A stretch of DNA of 64,000 nt from Sphagnum compactum (Eukaryota > Bryophyta > Sphagnopsida > Sphagnales). Of this stretch, positions 12,081 to 25,750 are shown in pieces. The position numbers and the translations under genes are program-made. Every line of letters begins with the position of its first letter. Position 1 is the stretch's first letter. The notes beneath the pieces were generated by a model, which searched no databases, had not been told where the DNA came from, and saw only the letters and a program-made list of their open reading frames with translations. Where the stretch lies: NCBI GenBank assembly GCA_965153455.1, contig OZ234498.1, positions 6,076,001 through 6,140,000 of the forward strand, given 5' to 3'.

Positions 12081-14814
12081 GGGCTCAAGGAGCCCTGTCG
12101 AGTCCTTCCATTTTCTCCTGCTGCGCTTTCCTTTTTCCTTCCCTAGCTACAAGTCTACAACAAATGAAATCCATCCATCACAGAGCAAGCTGGAAACCGT
12201 ACTGGGCCAGCATTCTGATTGTTTTCTGTTGAAGAGAGGACTCGCAATTCAACCCAGTACTGATCAGAAGGGTCAACGAACACCCAAAAGGAAAAAAAGA
12301 AGTAGGAGATTTGATAGTTGACCACACTACAGCTAGCTAGCTAGCTAGAGTCCACCTTCACAAGTACACTACAGAAGTGTCCAGATGCGTTGACTTTGGC
12401 TCTCATGCGGATCATCTTGTTGAGTACTATGACCATGGTAGTACCAGATGCTGCTTTTGTGTCCATTTAATGCATCAACCGCCACCGGAAAGAGACGAAG
12501 ACGAGGATGTGAGATTTAACCGCCACACTGTAAGTTTCAACTGAGGAACTGTTGATCAGACAGGTTGTTGGCAATAATTAATCTATGAATGTTTCATGAA
12601 GAAGTTAGCACGCAGAAAACATTGCTTGGATCACCACTGGATCTCCTGCAGAGCTCAAATTACCAATAATTTGTGGGTGTCAAGCCTGTGCTTAAGCTCA
12701 ATGGCGATTAAAGCTAATGAGAAGACTGGAAATCAGTAGTGATTGCTAGGTGTACACGCGGTTGTTCTGGAGTGTTTGCTGATGAGAGATTATACTGCTC
12801 ATCTAGAAACCGACCTCAGCATTTTACTGTATTTCTTGGAGCAAGATCTCCTTGCACTTTAGCTTGCAAATTTTGGTTGGTTTCTCAATTTTCACATGAC
12901 TTTTCACAATTTGAATAAGAATAAGATAAAATAAGATAAGCTACGTGTACACGTGATTGGCCTGGAGTGTTTGCCAATGAGATTAATACTGATACAAAAA
13001 ACAATCTCATCATGCTGTATTTCTTGAATTGTCTAATTCAAGTTGCCCTTTACCTTGCATTTCGCTTTTCACAACTTTTGACATAAGCAGATAATCAATA
13101 AGATAAGCTGTTGATGTGCAGAGAGGGCATCAAAGTTGAATGAAAGATGATCTCCTCTCATTGGTTCCTTCCAAATTAGTGTTATGGTAATAAACGATGA
13201 TTTCAAAACTAGCCTTATTATAATAAGAGATGATTTCAAAGATATAAACAAAAGTTTGAGTACGCCCCCTTTGTCAAGGTCTTATCATTAAGTACTGCCA
13301 GAGAGTTTGTGTCAGTCAGGAACTCTTTAAAGAAGACTTTCGACAACTGATCTAGAACCGCCAGGAAGTGATATCATCCCTGCAGCTTAAAGAAATTTAG
13401 AACCTGCCTACAGCTAGCAGCTCATCAAAGTTGTTTGGACTTTTGGATACTGATGAGCCTGTTGCAGTTGACTAGATCATGCAGTGCATTCAATGAGATG
13501 GGTCCCTTGAAGTTTGACAATCTTCAAACACGTCAAGAGAACTATAACTAGTCACAAGACTTGGTGTGATCTCTTCAATGCATCTTTTGGAAAATGACAA
13601 AACCGAACCATGGAAGAATGTAGATCAGCTATGGAAATTTGGGATTCCAAAGATTGATGAGTAAATGGTAACTTGTTCTCAGGGACAATAAGAAAGAAAA
13701 TGCATTTGAGAATTCATCTGAGATCAGATGTGCACAGCGTCGGGGTGTGGATCACTGTAGCTTCGTTTTCTTTCGGGTCATCGGCTAGTTGTCCATTAAC
13801 AGTATTGACCAACGTTTGATTTCTGGCAAGAGATCACAGATTGTTGTCAACTAAGTTAGCAGTACCTGCCACGCCACAGCCGGAAATTGGTGTAGTACGT
13901 TAGTGCAGTGGATGTAGAAAGTACCTGAAATGATATAATCACCTGCAATGTTGTTGCAAAGTCCAGATCAGAGTCCCCCGATGATCAGAGATTAGGACTC
14001 TTTAGAGAGAAACCAGAGTTGCAGATTTGAGTACTATAGTCTAGACTAAGCGTCTCTTTCCATTAGGTGGTTGTGATCACAGTACACTGTCGTAATTGGG
14101 TGTCCGAGTTCGATAGGACAATCTTGGAATTTGTCGTCTGAATATTTATTACCTAGTGAACTTTTCTGTTTCGGAAAATGACAAAAATGACTAGAGAAGC
14201 GACTCGTCAAGATGTGGGGACCCCGTAGTTAGCCGGAGTAAGGCGACGTTGACACTCTACTTCACTTATCAGGTACTTCCAGACGAAAAAAACACAAGTG
14301 GCCACGAGCTAAAGAGGTAGATGATCTGACACAATTAATGTTGTACCCAGCTGACAATCTCTCAACTTCAAACTCTCATTACTATGGCGGTTGGAGAGGG
14401 AGTAGAGCTGAAATCCAGTTGTCAACGAGAATAGCTCCGGGTTCCATTGAAGTCAGCTGTGAATGTTCGGAGAAAAACATCGTCCTCCTGTAGGGGGACG
14501 GTGCCTATCAGTGTTTTTCATTGTAGGTGGGTTGGCCATAATCCACAAGAGTACTCACCCAAATTTGGCTACACATAGAAAAGTAGAAAAGTTTAGAAAT
14601 CATGCTATATGTTTATTGTTATATAACAACCTCTTGTCTAAATATGGCGACTTTAAAAGTTTTTTCCAAATTAGTGTGGGCCAGTTTTTTTTCCAAAATT
14701 AGCCTTTGTACTTGTTTTAAGGGACTTTTTTCTGTGGCCAGATTGTGAAATTTTGCCCCCAAAAAAATCGCTGATGCAGATATCTGGAATATAGTGTTTT
14801 TTTTAAGAATTTTG
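12081..14814. other. Upstream intergenic DNA of glycine-rich copy 1
   Basis: No gene recognised. It holds a short GCTAGCTAGCTAGCTAG-like run near 12334 and the tandem duplication at 12750-13110. A short foldback, CGTCCTCC-TGTA-GGGGGACG, lies near 14481-14500; nothing shows a function for it. Confidence 0.45.
12750..13110. repeat. Diverged ~195-bp tandem duplication
   Basis: GTGTACACG, CTGGAGTGTTTGC(T/C)(G/A)ATGAGA, TGTATTTCTTG, CTTTTCACAA and AGATAAGCT appear in the same order from 12750 and again from 12945. The two copies differ by many substitutions and small gaps, so the event is old. It lies upstream of the glycine-rich gene and could carry duplicated control elements. Confidence 0.7.
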
Positions 14815-14885
14815 GTTTGTAGCTGAAGTGGAGATCACAATCATCTTTTGAAAGATTTAGCCAAATATGGCTATATTTACCAAAT
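14815..14885 (-). repeat. Dispersed GCCAAATTTGGC repeat, copy A
   Basis: Read on the minus strand: TAGCCATATTTGGCTAAATC, then a GATGATTG segment and CAGCTACAAA. This is the same order as copies at 26512, 30371, 41371, 63058 and 63694. Confidence 0.65.
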
Positions 14886-17800
14886 ATGAAGTACAAATCT
14901 TAAATCATCCTTTCATATTTCTGGCTACAAACTTTAAACCAAATACAGAAATCTTGCCAATATTGACTACTACTTTTTCTCTCTCGCTCGCTTCTGGAGA
15001 TTAAAACCCTCCAAAATCATTTCATTTTCGAATTTCAATTATAATTCTCTTTTTGGCGAATTTTGGACAATATTAAAATAACTTGCTGCTGGAATATATA
15101 TTCAATGGATGGCAATTTGCAAATTATCTCAGTTTTCCAAATTTATCAGATGTGTCCGAAGAGACAAACTATCTCAGTTTTCCAATGGGCCTGAGGTGCA
15201 TTTTGTCAGGACTCCTGATTCAGAAGGTGATAAAGACGCCTGAGAGACGGTCTCCAACTCGACGTCCAAGGTAGAGAGGTCGGTCATGGCACTGCAGACA
15301 TTAAGACATAGACTCCACTTTGTCGCCGCCTGATCAATGTGCGTAACATGTTCCTACTGTTCCGCTGCCGCACACCTCCGTCTGTCGTGTCTTTTACAAT
15401 TTGTCCAATTTTCTCATAACGTTGGAAGAACCAGCACAATTCTTTCCAAAAAAAATTCAAAATTTTATCAAACTTTTTGAGGGTATCAAAACAAAATAAT
15501 AATAATTTCAGCCAGTTCTCAAATTATGAGTTCTCATAAATATAAGAACAATAAGAACAGTCGATTATCTCCAACAGTTTTCACAAATCGATTATAGAAT
15601 TTATGTTACTCCAACAATGAGGTGTGCAATGTGCACTCAAGATATTGTTAAATTTAGCACTATAGTTTGTCCTATATTCTTTGTTTAAAAGTATGAGCAT
15701 ATATTGAATACAGGTTGAGTGAAGGAAATTTTTTTTTCACATTAATGTTTTTGTCCCAGCACATTGAAAGCATTAAAAGCAATGTCAACCAATGTGATCT
15801 TCAGCTTTATAATGCACTCACATTGTGATGCACCCACAACCACTCAAAAACAAATTGCATACTACTTGCCCTTCGAGTAAGGTAAACATGCTGGTAATTG
15901 AACACTTAGTGTCTCACTCACTTTTGTCTCACTCAATCTGCCTCCTTTCCACATACTCTCTGAAGATAAAATATCGCCCCCTAGAAAGTGCACTAATAGT
16001 GGTTTAAATCGCTCAAAACCGGTCAAAAATGGGGAAGATACACCCTTAAAAGTTGGAGGGGTAAAAATTGATTTTAAAAAATGAATCATACATATGCCAA
16101 CCTATGATGGCTTGTTTAGTCACCTAAAACCAAACACTAACTTGGGCACCAATGAACACTATCTACTCCCATATCAAATTGGATGAAAATTGGGATGAAA
16201 CGTTTTATCAAAATAAGCATTCACTTTTGATCATCAGGCTCAAATCAAATGCAAAATAGGGTTTAGAGACCGACAGTAATGGGTAAACATATTTTCGTTC
16301 ACCAAATTTGCTACCCCTTTCCCAAATGTATGCGGGTGCAAGCTTTCCATCGCCTTCACCAAGCATCTGACTCCCAATCACATTGGGAGCTTTCAGCTTC
16401 TTTGAACTTGATGCTCTCTAGTTGTTGTTCGTCTTTGGTTTGTGTTTTACAAGAATGTACAATTGACACCCCTTCTCTTTACGATCGATGCCCCTTTCTC
16501 AAAATTCTTTTTCTATTTTAGTTTTTGCAACTCCTGGTGATGATGATCGCGTCCTTTCTCTAGTTTCTTTCAACCCTCTCATCTCTCCTTTTTTTTTGTT
16601 GTTTTCTCTCTCTCATCTTTCGCATTTATTGGCAATGACGATTGACGTTAATTCTCTAAACTTTCTCCTCTTTCCTTTCTTTTTGCTTACTGTTTTTTTT
16701 ATATTTCGCATTTATTATAGCAATGGCAATTGACGTTGGTATTCTTAACTTTCTCCTGTCTCTCTACTTGCTTTTTTTCTTTAAACTTTCATAATTGTTG
16801 GCAATGGCGATCGACACGTCTCTCTCTCCTCTCTCAACTATTTCTAAGCTTGAAGTTTTTTTATTGTAGGCAATGGCAATGAACACACTTTCTCTCCTTT
16901 TTCAACTATTTCAGAGCTTTGAGCTCTGAGCTTTCCTGCTATTAATACTGATGATTAGCACACTTTCTCTCCTCTCCCAACTATCTCAAAGTTTGGAACT
17001 TTGAGCTTTCTTGCTACTAGCGATGGCAATCAACGCCCTTTCTCCTTTCTCTCAACTTTATCAAAGTTATTTAACCTATGCTAGCTAGCCTATTCTACCT
17101 TAGCCTAGCCTAAAATAGGTTGCCTATAGATTATATTTAATTCATTAAAATAATTAACTACTATAATTTTAATATTTAATTTGCTATAATTGTAATATTT
17201 AGTTATTATATTAAAATAATTAATTATTGGTATTATAATATTTAATTATTGTAATTATAATATATCGTTTTTGAACAAGTGAAAAATTGCCACGTGTTTT
17301 ATGGCCATTGGCTTTTGAAATTACCACATGGTTAAATCTTAACATCAATGGCACATTTGGTAGCATGCAACTATCCCAAATGTAATCACAAATGCAATTG
17401 CAAATTGGGGTTCCTCTTCATGCTAAGGATCATCCATGGCAATGCATTAGAAACTTTGACCTAGTCGTAAGGTTTGCGATTACACTTTTAACTTCATGGC
17501 CATGTCATATCTTTTATGACTGACTATATTTTAGCATTTGTTTAGTCGTATGTGTCCATTACAACTATAAATGAATCACAAATCTAATCATTGATTTTCA
17601 AATTTCTTCTAGTGTTTTAATTAGGAAAACAAAATTTTAACAATTTCTAATTTTTTTAATTCCAAAACAAACTTCAAGCCATATATTAGTGCATGTAATT
17701 GATAAACATGAGAAAAAAATAATTTATAGTTGTGAAAACATTTAAAATAGAGGGCCCAAGAAAATGGTTTGTGCATTTTTGGTTCCTTAACCATGCTTTG

Positions 17801-18699
17801 AGGTGGTTCCTATTGGTCCACCCAAAGATGTTTTTTCCCAGTTATTCTTCAACTACTGCCTTTTTCTCAATTATTGTTACATTTGTTCATCTATTGTTCA
17901 GTTGCTACATTTCTTTAATCTGCTATTCAACTACATTACCTTTCCTTTAGCAACTAACCAATCATTTCCTTGTTCTTTAATCATTGGAAGGTAACAATCT
18001 TGATATTCTACACCCTCATGTTTGTTACTTAGCTCGTGCTTACAACCTTGCATGCTGTTGAACCTATGTTGTGTAGCCTACATTCACCCCCATGTACTTG
18101 TGCAGATCTATTCAAAAATTTGCTTGAAAATCATGATGAAAGTAGTCATCCACTTTAACAACAGTTATTAGAATCCAAGTTGTAATGAACCGTGCTTTTA
18201 ACATGTTTCTTGGTAGTTTTTCAAACTATTCGTACCTAATTTTGTTATTTGTTTGGCTTACTTATCTTCCTTCTCCTTTCTTTTGTCTGCTCTAATTTCT
18301 TTTGCAATTGACTTTTCCATTGTTTTTCTCCTTAGGATGTTTAAATATTCAAAAATAGTCATAACATGTGATTAAAAATAATTGATTAATGGTTTTTTTC
18401 CTTTAATGTGTCTTGCAAGTAAATGAGGCAATGACAGTAGGTTATGCACCCTCATGGATTCTTGGGTCACATTTGGAAATAGGTGAGTATCCTACAACAG
18501 CTTCTAAGTATTTTCAAGAGTACCCTTATTTAGGTTTATAACATCAATATTTGTTGGCTACTAATCTATCAATTTAAGGCTATGGGGCATATCTACATAG
18601 TACCATTGATCATTTTGTGACATGCAAATAGGTAGATCTTAAGATGTTGGATGTTAATCCATTTTAATTATATGGAAAAGTTCCACAACAACAGATTTT
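14886..18699. other. Intergenic DNA, no gene recognised
   Basis: AT-rich DNA. From 16430 to 17070 a loose repeat of GGCAATGGC(G/A)AT..AC followed by CTTTCTC(C/T)T-rich pyrimidine stretches recurs about six times. Frames at 16279-16733 and 17732-17994 arise from pyrimidine-rich DNA (many Phe, Leu and Ser) and look spurious. Confidence 0.4.
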
Positions 18700-20238
18700 T
18701 CCTTCCCATTAAGGATTATTCTCAGCTTCCTCTTCTATTGTGTAATCTTTTTCACTCCCTTCATTGCTCATGTGTTTGTTGCAATGTAAACCTCTAATGG
18801 TCTAATCTTGTTATCCATTGCCTTTGGGTTCAAGGGCCATATACCTTTAGTCCTAAACCCAAACTTGATGTTTTGTTTTGTGCTCGTGATTATTCTAAAG
18901 CCTAATTACCCATCTAATTAAAGTTATTTTATCTAGTTCCATGTGAAATTGCTTTTAGACATAGTTGCATCCCTAACCTTTGTAAATGTTATCTTAAAAG
19001 CCTATTTGAAACAAGACACATCTATTGTAATGCATGTGATGTGTGTGATGGTAATGTGATCATGTCTAACCCAAATTCTATTGTTTGTTCTATTGTGTTT
19101 AGGGTAACATGGTTACCATGTCCATTTAAAATTAACAAGTGTCGATTTTTGAAAGGCACTCCACCTAGAATTGACTTGTTAAAGAAAAACAAAAATACTT
19201 TAAATAGGAAAGAATTCATCCATGTCTTTTTTTGCACTACCATACACTTACCTGTTTTACAAAATTTAATGTAGTCATCCCATAGTCTCTCACCTTGGAA
19301 GATGTTGAAACCAAATAAAACACCCCTTGCAACATTGATTGCATAATTTATAATCAACCATTCTCAAGATTTTGGGATGGTGTTCTAAACTACATTAAAT
19401 ATTTTCCTAGCCAATACTCTTATTCCAAATTGTTTGCCAACTTAAATCCTTGTTTCATTGGAGTTGCATATATGATTAGAATTGTAATTGTGTTGGTTGC
19501 ATAGTGATTACAAATTGGTGTAAAAAGAGTTTCATGAATTAGGCATCAACCCCTGTGCTCAATAGACTTCCAATCCTTCTACTTGTCATATGATGATTTT
19601 TGGATGTCTACATTTGAGCCAGTACCACCAACTATTGTTTAGTATTCCTGGAATGGTGTAGCCTTTATCTATGTTAATTCCACAACTTTCATCTTCAGTT
19701 GTTGTAAGCAACTAATGGACAATCCACATTCTTGCATTGCTAATGTCCATGTAATCTAGTTTATGCATTGGTCTTAAAGGGGTTGGTAAGGGGTTTGTAG
19801 GATGTTTGGTCTTCATGAAATACACTTGGAAAATTGGAAGTGTTTCAGGGATGGAACCTAAAATGGTCATAGACCCCTTGGTGGAAATTTTGAACTTACT
19901 AACACATGTCTAGAAAGTTGTGTCATGTATGGTGTTGGGGCAAGAATATGTACATAGATGAAATTATGGGAGCTCGTTTGAGTGGATGAATTAGGTTTTG
20001 GGAAATGCGTCATCCCACATAAGGATTCAGATACGCTTTGCATGCCCTATCTTGTGCAAACGGGAGGTGCAATGACATTCATGTCAAGCTACCGTTCAAT
20101 CAAACCTTGCATTGGAGGTTACGCACAAGGAATTCTCCAAAGTAACAACTACAATTCCACCAATGTATGAACGATGTCAAGATGTTGAGTGCGTTCATTG
20201 AAAAGAACTTTTACAAGTGTGATTGATGTAAGTAAAAG
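18700..20238 (+). pseudogene. Unassigned degenerate coding-like stretch
   Basis: Between stops, several plus-strand segments read like real protein. One is Cys-rich around 18930-19060 (HSCIPNLCKCYLKSLFETRH then YCNACDVCDG). Another, near 19775-19920, reads KGVGKGFVGCLVFMKYTWK and PLVEILNLLTHV. A third, 19982-20167, reads CMPYLVQTGGAMTFMSSYRS and KPCIGGYAQGI. Frames change between them. I do not recognise a family. It may be a decayed gene or mobile-element protein. Chance open frames in AT-rich DNA cannot be excluded. Confidence 0.25.
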
Positions 20239-20631
20239 TTGTTTGCATTAGTTGGTGTCATTCTATGTGTAGTGCATTGTTTTTTTGCTCAATCTACTTT
20301 TTCTTTACAATATCTATCTGCACTTGATTTGTATTCAAGCTTGAACACTGAGGGTGACATTGCACAAAACCTTAAGATGCATCTGCTTGGCCCTACAATC
20401 GACAAGGGGGAGAACATGTCTTATTTGTTTGGGAAGTTCTATGTGGATATAAGTAATAGTCCTTTTGTAGTGCCTTTCAGTTTTTTGTCCTACATACGAA
20501 TGGATCCATTACCAAACTACTACATAGATCGTCTTTATGTGGGTGATATGTTAATGTTCAAAGTTCGAGTGCAACAATATCCATGGGGAGTTAATGTTCT
20601 TTTGTGCACCAAGGAAGTTTGCGATGCATGA
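20239..20631 (+). CDS. Hypothetical 130-residue frame with signal-like start
   Basis: An open frame of 130 codons begins with a hydrophobic stretch (MFALVGVILCVVHCFFAQS) resembling a signal peptide. It continues with an ordinary-looking polar sequence ending QQYPWGVNVLLCTKEVCDA. The reported first codon is TTG, so an upstream exon or a different start is likely. No family is recognised. It follows the degenerate coding-like stretch and may be its 3' part. A donor or acceptor could not be chosen with confidence. Confidence 0.25.
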   Translation: MFALVGVILCVVHCFFAQSTFSLQYLSALDLYSSLNTEGDIAQNLKMHLLGPTIDKGENMSYLFGKFYVDISNSPFVVPFSFLSYIRMDPLPNYYIDRLYVGDMLMFKVRVQQYPWGVNVLLCTKEVCDA

Positions 20632-23399
20632 TTTTAGGATTAGACATTATGTTTGCATAAATCATATCCAAGAATAATCACCTATGTGTACATAGGCGGG
20701 TGGTGGATAGAGTTTAATGATGAAGATAGTGTAATTCCACCACACTTCTAGGTTTGAATTTTGTTGAATTTTAGGGTTGTGATGAACTTTTTTTCTTGTT
20801 TAGAACTAGGATCACATTTAGGGTGAAAGTCAAGTAATGTATTCCATGATAGCACAATAGTGCTGCATCATTTCTGTGGTTTCCTTCACATCATATTAAG
20901 TTGCCTTTATATCATCTACACAAACTTACACACTTATGCAAGTTTGTGGTTACAGGACTTCGAGGAGCAAGTTGTGCAGACTCTAGAATGGCAATGGGCA
21001 CAAATGGTAAGCAATTGGATGCTTGAAACAACATTTGAAGGATGAGATCCTTGTGGTGGAGCCTATATTTAGAGGACCTGGGTAGTTATCAATTGGAAAA
21101 ATATTGAAGTCCCATTATTGAAGGACAATGCAACAAATTGTTCCTTCAAACAATGTACTTCTAACTCTTTTTCCTGCAAGTCCCATTTATGCATTGTTTT
21201 GAAGGCCATGTATTCCTTGAGTTTGATTTTTTGCTATGTGAATAATGCATCTTGGAATTTGAAGATTATCCAAGTTTGATTTTTTGCTACCTGAATCATG
21301 CATCTAAGAATTTGAAAACTATCCTTCTCATTCATAAACTACCCTTAGACATGTAATACAATCTTCAAGTTGTGACTATCTAAAACATGAAGAATGGATA
21401 TAGGAATTTGAAGACTGCAAGTGCAAGATTTTTAAGGTTTAGTCATTTTGGCTAGAAACATGTTATGGTAGTGTCCACTAATTGTGTTTGCAGATGTGTG
21501 AGGTGGCCATGGTGCTAATCCAACGGATGTATGAAGATATTTTTTCAAAGGCCTATTTGCTCCTTGTGTTAAGGTGAGCTATATCAAGTCTATGTGCAGG
21601 TTGTTTTTTAATGTCTTTTTGGCACCTAATCAACAAGGCCCAATAATATGTGATGACGATTGAGTGGGGAGATGTTCATTTGTTATGTATATTGCCCATC
21701 ATTGTATATGTAGAAGGTTGGTTGATTAATTAACGTGAATTTCAAAGCTTTGTTCTATTTGTGTGTGAACTCATCTATGTTGCTAACTTCCTATGGCTTG
21801 AGAAAAAATGTAGCATAAGTAATTTGGGTGTTGTTGGTGGTTAACAAGTTGGATTTTGCCACTAATAAGGAAGATTTTCTAGGTGAAGCATAATTACAGA
21901 TTTGGCCATTGAAGCATAATTACATAATCAAAAGGTCTATCAATGGTTCCATTGTTCCCCATTTGATCAATTTACATGTCTCAAAACAAACCTAGGACCC
22001 AATTTTGTAGCTATAAGCCATATTGGGATGAAAATTTATTCTTAAATATTTCATCTAGGTTAAGTGGCAATATATTAAGTGTTGAAATATCCCAAGAACA
22101 AGTGATAATTAATTTAGTTAATATTGATCCATAACCAATTGTAGGGAGTGTTTCATTAATGTGGCAATAGGCTATTCGACAAGATATCCCCAATTATTTT
22201 GTGGCCTTCTAACATTTTCATACTTCCTTAATACATTTTTGCACATTTTTAATTCCTAGTTGCCCAAACCTCACAACTCATTGTCCTTTTTGTTGCATAA
22301 CTCATAAGCTTGACACTCTTGTATAATTGGTTATGTCTAGTATTTAGTTTGAGTGCACTCATTATTGTGAATAATCTCGATGGTCACACACCTCGACTAT
22401 TCATGGTTATTAAGGGGCTTTTGTGCTACTCACTTAACTAGTCCAAACGTTGAATAGAACTTGTAAATCCATTAAAATGTGTGTTTGTTTTTGGGACATG
22501 ATTGTTTTAATTTTAAGGAGTATTGCCATGTGGTTTCTATCATAAACAACAAGAGGATATTATGTTTCCCTTGTTGATAAAGAAAAAAGATGCTAATGTT
22601 GGGTGGGTATTAAAAAAAAGGTGAAAACCAAGTAGGGTTTCAAACTGGTTTTCACCTTGAATACCTTTGGGTATCACTGATTGTGATACCCTATTTGAAA
22701 CTTGCTTGTCGATTTTTCCTAGATTGAAAATTGATACATTGAAAACCAATTTGTTTTTTTGTTTTTTATTTCCATGTTTTACTCTATTTTATTCTTCTTT
22801 TTCTTTTTTCTTTTTTCCTATATATATATATATATATATGTTCTTTTCTTCCTTTACTTACATTTTTTTGTGATTTTTTTGGGTAGATTAATCATGTCAT
22901 TGTTTGCTTCCTTTACTTTTGAAACATTTTGCACGTCCTACACTTGCACAATGTTTTTGGTCACAATATATTTGTAGGATAGGATAAAAAGAAGAAAGAA
23001 AAGTGAGTTATTTGTCATTGTAAATGTTTATAATTGTTAAGATTTAATTTTCATATATCATAGATAATTTGAGCTTAAAAACCCACATTTAGCAAAACAT
23101 ATATATGTAAACAATTTCCACCTCGTCAAGTATTTTTCTTCTGTAAAATGTCAAGTGAAAATGTAATGATAATTGAATATATTTCAATTGATGGCATAGC
23201 AAATAGTTTTACAGTTACGTCCTTAAGTTGTCTTCCCATTTAAGAAATTTGTTTCCCAAGAAATATTACTTAATTTGGTGGAAAAAATAAAAATTATATA
23301 TGTTTTGCTAAAATTGGCAAATTGTATTTCTACAACAAATTCTTATTTATGGATGTCTAAGGGAGGTCATGGTATATTTTCCCTTGTGATTATTTTTTT
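20632..23399. other. Intergenic DNA with a TA microsatellite
   Basis: No gene recognised. A (TA)10 run lies at 22819-22839 inside a pyrimidine-rich segment, giving spurious Phe/Tyr-rich frames at 22667-22977. Confidence 0.45.
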
Positions 23400-24790
23400 G
23401 GGATTTTATTAACTAGGTAACTATTGGTTTGTTTGAAGCCATAAAAATAACTGGTCAAACTTTGGCCAATAATTTTATAGGTTTGTTTGATCAATATGGG
23501 TTGAGAAGAAAAATCATTGTTTATGTTTCAAATGAAAGGTCAATTTTGAATACCATAACAATTGTTTTGAAATCCATCATAATTGTGAAGCTTTAAGTTT
23601 GGATGAAAGCTTTCAAAGGACTTGTTTAGGCCATGTTTTCCCTAAAGCATGCCAATATACTACAACTAATGAAAGAATATGTATAAATTTGAAATTTTTT
23701 TCAATCAAGTTTACATAATCAGATTTAAAGAAATGCATATTGACTTGGTTAAAAAAATATAGGAAAAATAAATAGGAATGGAACAAAGTTTGTGAAAATT
23801 TTAATATTCGCCTAATAAAATTGAATATTCTAGTAAAGACAAGATATATTCTCAATATTTTATTATTTGAATTTTCTTTGAATTGCATTAATTGAAAATA
23901 TTAACATGGCATTTTTAATGGTGGTTGTAGGTTTGTTAGAAAACTCATGATCTTCTAAAAGGCTTTATACTTCAAAGATGTTATTATCCTTTGTTATAGT
24001 AGATGAAATATTATCAAAATCAATGTCAAAATGCCACCATTTTTTACTTTGCACATTTTAAAAATAAATATGGATTATCTTTCACCTATTGTTAATGCTT
24101 ATGTTTTGAACCAACTTTGTAGTCATTGGTTGTTTATTGATGCATTACAATATGCCATTACTATGTGCTTAAAATTTAGGGAATAAATTACAAACCCAAC
24201 AACCTAAGTCAATTTGATTAATAATAACTCTCGAATTGTTGTGAACTAATTTTGTTTGCTTCAAACATCAAAGGGGAAGTGTGTAGTGTTTTGGGATCTT
24301 TAAAGAAGATATGAAGAAAAAAAAACTCACAATATGTTTTTTTTTAATGCTAGATCCTAGATTTAAAAGCCTTTTCCTAGTATTTTTTTTATTGGTCAAG
24401 AGGATGTGAGTATTGTTGAGGAATATGATAGGTGTGTTTTATGTCCTATGTTTTAAAAGTTTTCTTATCATTTGCATCCAATGTTATAATTTGAAGTTAA
24501 ATGTGCGATGAAGATTCAAGTCTAGACATCTTTCAACAAATTGCCAGAACAATTGAATCAACAAAACACCTTGTCATCAAGAGATGTTGATTTTCAAGCG
24601 TTACCAAATGGTTCAAAAGAAATGAAGTATCCTTTGCAATGGTGAGTAAAGCATGAAGCCATGTTTCCTACCGTAAAATTTTAGGCTCATCAAATCTTAT
24701 GCATTGTAGGATCACAAAAATCTTTTAGTGATCATACTCACAAACCTAAGGAAACGTCCTTTATAATCAAATAATCTAGAGAAATTGATT
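23400..24790 (+). pseudogene. hAT-type transposase remnant
   Basis: Across frameshifts the plus strand reads VTIGLFEAIKITGQTLANNF, IGLFDQYGLRRKIIVYVSNE, then LGHVFPKACQYTT (about 23420-23660). Further on come WLKKYRK, FLMLDPRFKSL (about 24340-24375), then PLQW.VKHEAMFPTVKF and HQILCIVGSQ (about 24630-24720). These are the same blocks, in the same order, as the remnants at 1929-8165 and 46330-47625. It is more decayed, with many stops, so it is inactive. Block identity is seen in the sequence; superfamily is established knowledge. Confidence 0.65.
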
Positions 24791-25680
24791 TTTGTAAATA
24801 AAAATTGACCAAGTGATTCTAGAGTTGATTGTAAGCCACCCTCCATTTTGTTAAAGTTAATTGAAAAAGATATAAAAAAGGAGTTAGAAGAATTTGAAAA
24901 CTCATTTGAATGAGATGAAATTGTGAGTATATAAAATATCGGAGGAAAAAAAATTCATTTTTTGGCTATATTTATGTTTTTTGAGTCATTTTAGTCAATT
25001 TTGTAACTTTTAAAAAAAAATCAAGTTGCAAATAATTGAATTTCTGTTAATTGGTATGTGAATTATTCTGGCCCCTGTCTTCCAATGGAACTATTTTGCC
25101 CCATAATATAAATGGGAGAAATCTTCATATCTACCTAGTCTTTTTTTTTGGGCAAAAGATCGCCAAAAGGTGATACTAATACAAATTTTTGGTGAAAATT
25201 CCCTTTCCTTAAAAGACAAGTCGCCAAATCAACACAGGTTTGTCTACTGGCTACACTTTTAATGGTCCTGTACAAAACTGTCTCTAATTAAGTCGAAATA
25301 TATGTCTCAGGTACGCCACAAAATTGTCCTATTGCCACACTACAAAATTGAAAAAAACCACTGCATCATCTACCATTGTTTATTTGTAAATAGGAAAGTT
25401 TTGGTAATTGATAAATTTCTTATTTACTTATGAATGAAATAAACATCTTTCATATGTTTACCTATATTTTCAAATACCTACCATTACCCTGTTTGTTTCA
25501 GATATATTTTTCAAAATAAAATTTTTATGCCTAATCTATGTTCTAATTTCTACTAAATTTCAATTTCAAAATAATAATAATAAAATACCTGATTTTGAAC
25601 TCACATCATTTTTGTAAAACTGTGAGTCCCTGTTAAACAGACAGAGACTACCTGCCATCCTTCCCTCAATCAACAGGAAG
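24791..25680. other. Intergenic DNA with a GCCA-rich repeat
   Basis: Mostly AT-rich with no gene. The part at 25149-25340 (GATCGCCAAAAGGTGAT ... AGTCGCCAAATC ... ACTGGCTACACTTTTAATGG) corresponds in order to 27124-27320 (AATCGCCAAAAGGCGAC ... AATCGCCAAATTGAGACAG ... CGACAGTTTTAATGG). It is one copy of a direct pair. Confidence 0.5.
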
Positions 25681-25750
25681 GCTGGCAGGTTTCCCTTTGT
25701 AAAGCTGGCAGGTTTCCCTTTGTAAGGCTGGCAGGTTTCCCTTTCCCAGC
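25681..25750. repeat. Three 23-bp tandem repeats
   Basis: GCTGGCAGGTTTCCCTTTGT with a 3-bp joint starts at 25681, 25704 and 25727. A related GACTGCCAAGTTTCC word lies at about 26096. The open frame crossing this array on the minus strand is considered spurious. Confidence 0.88.
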
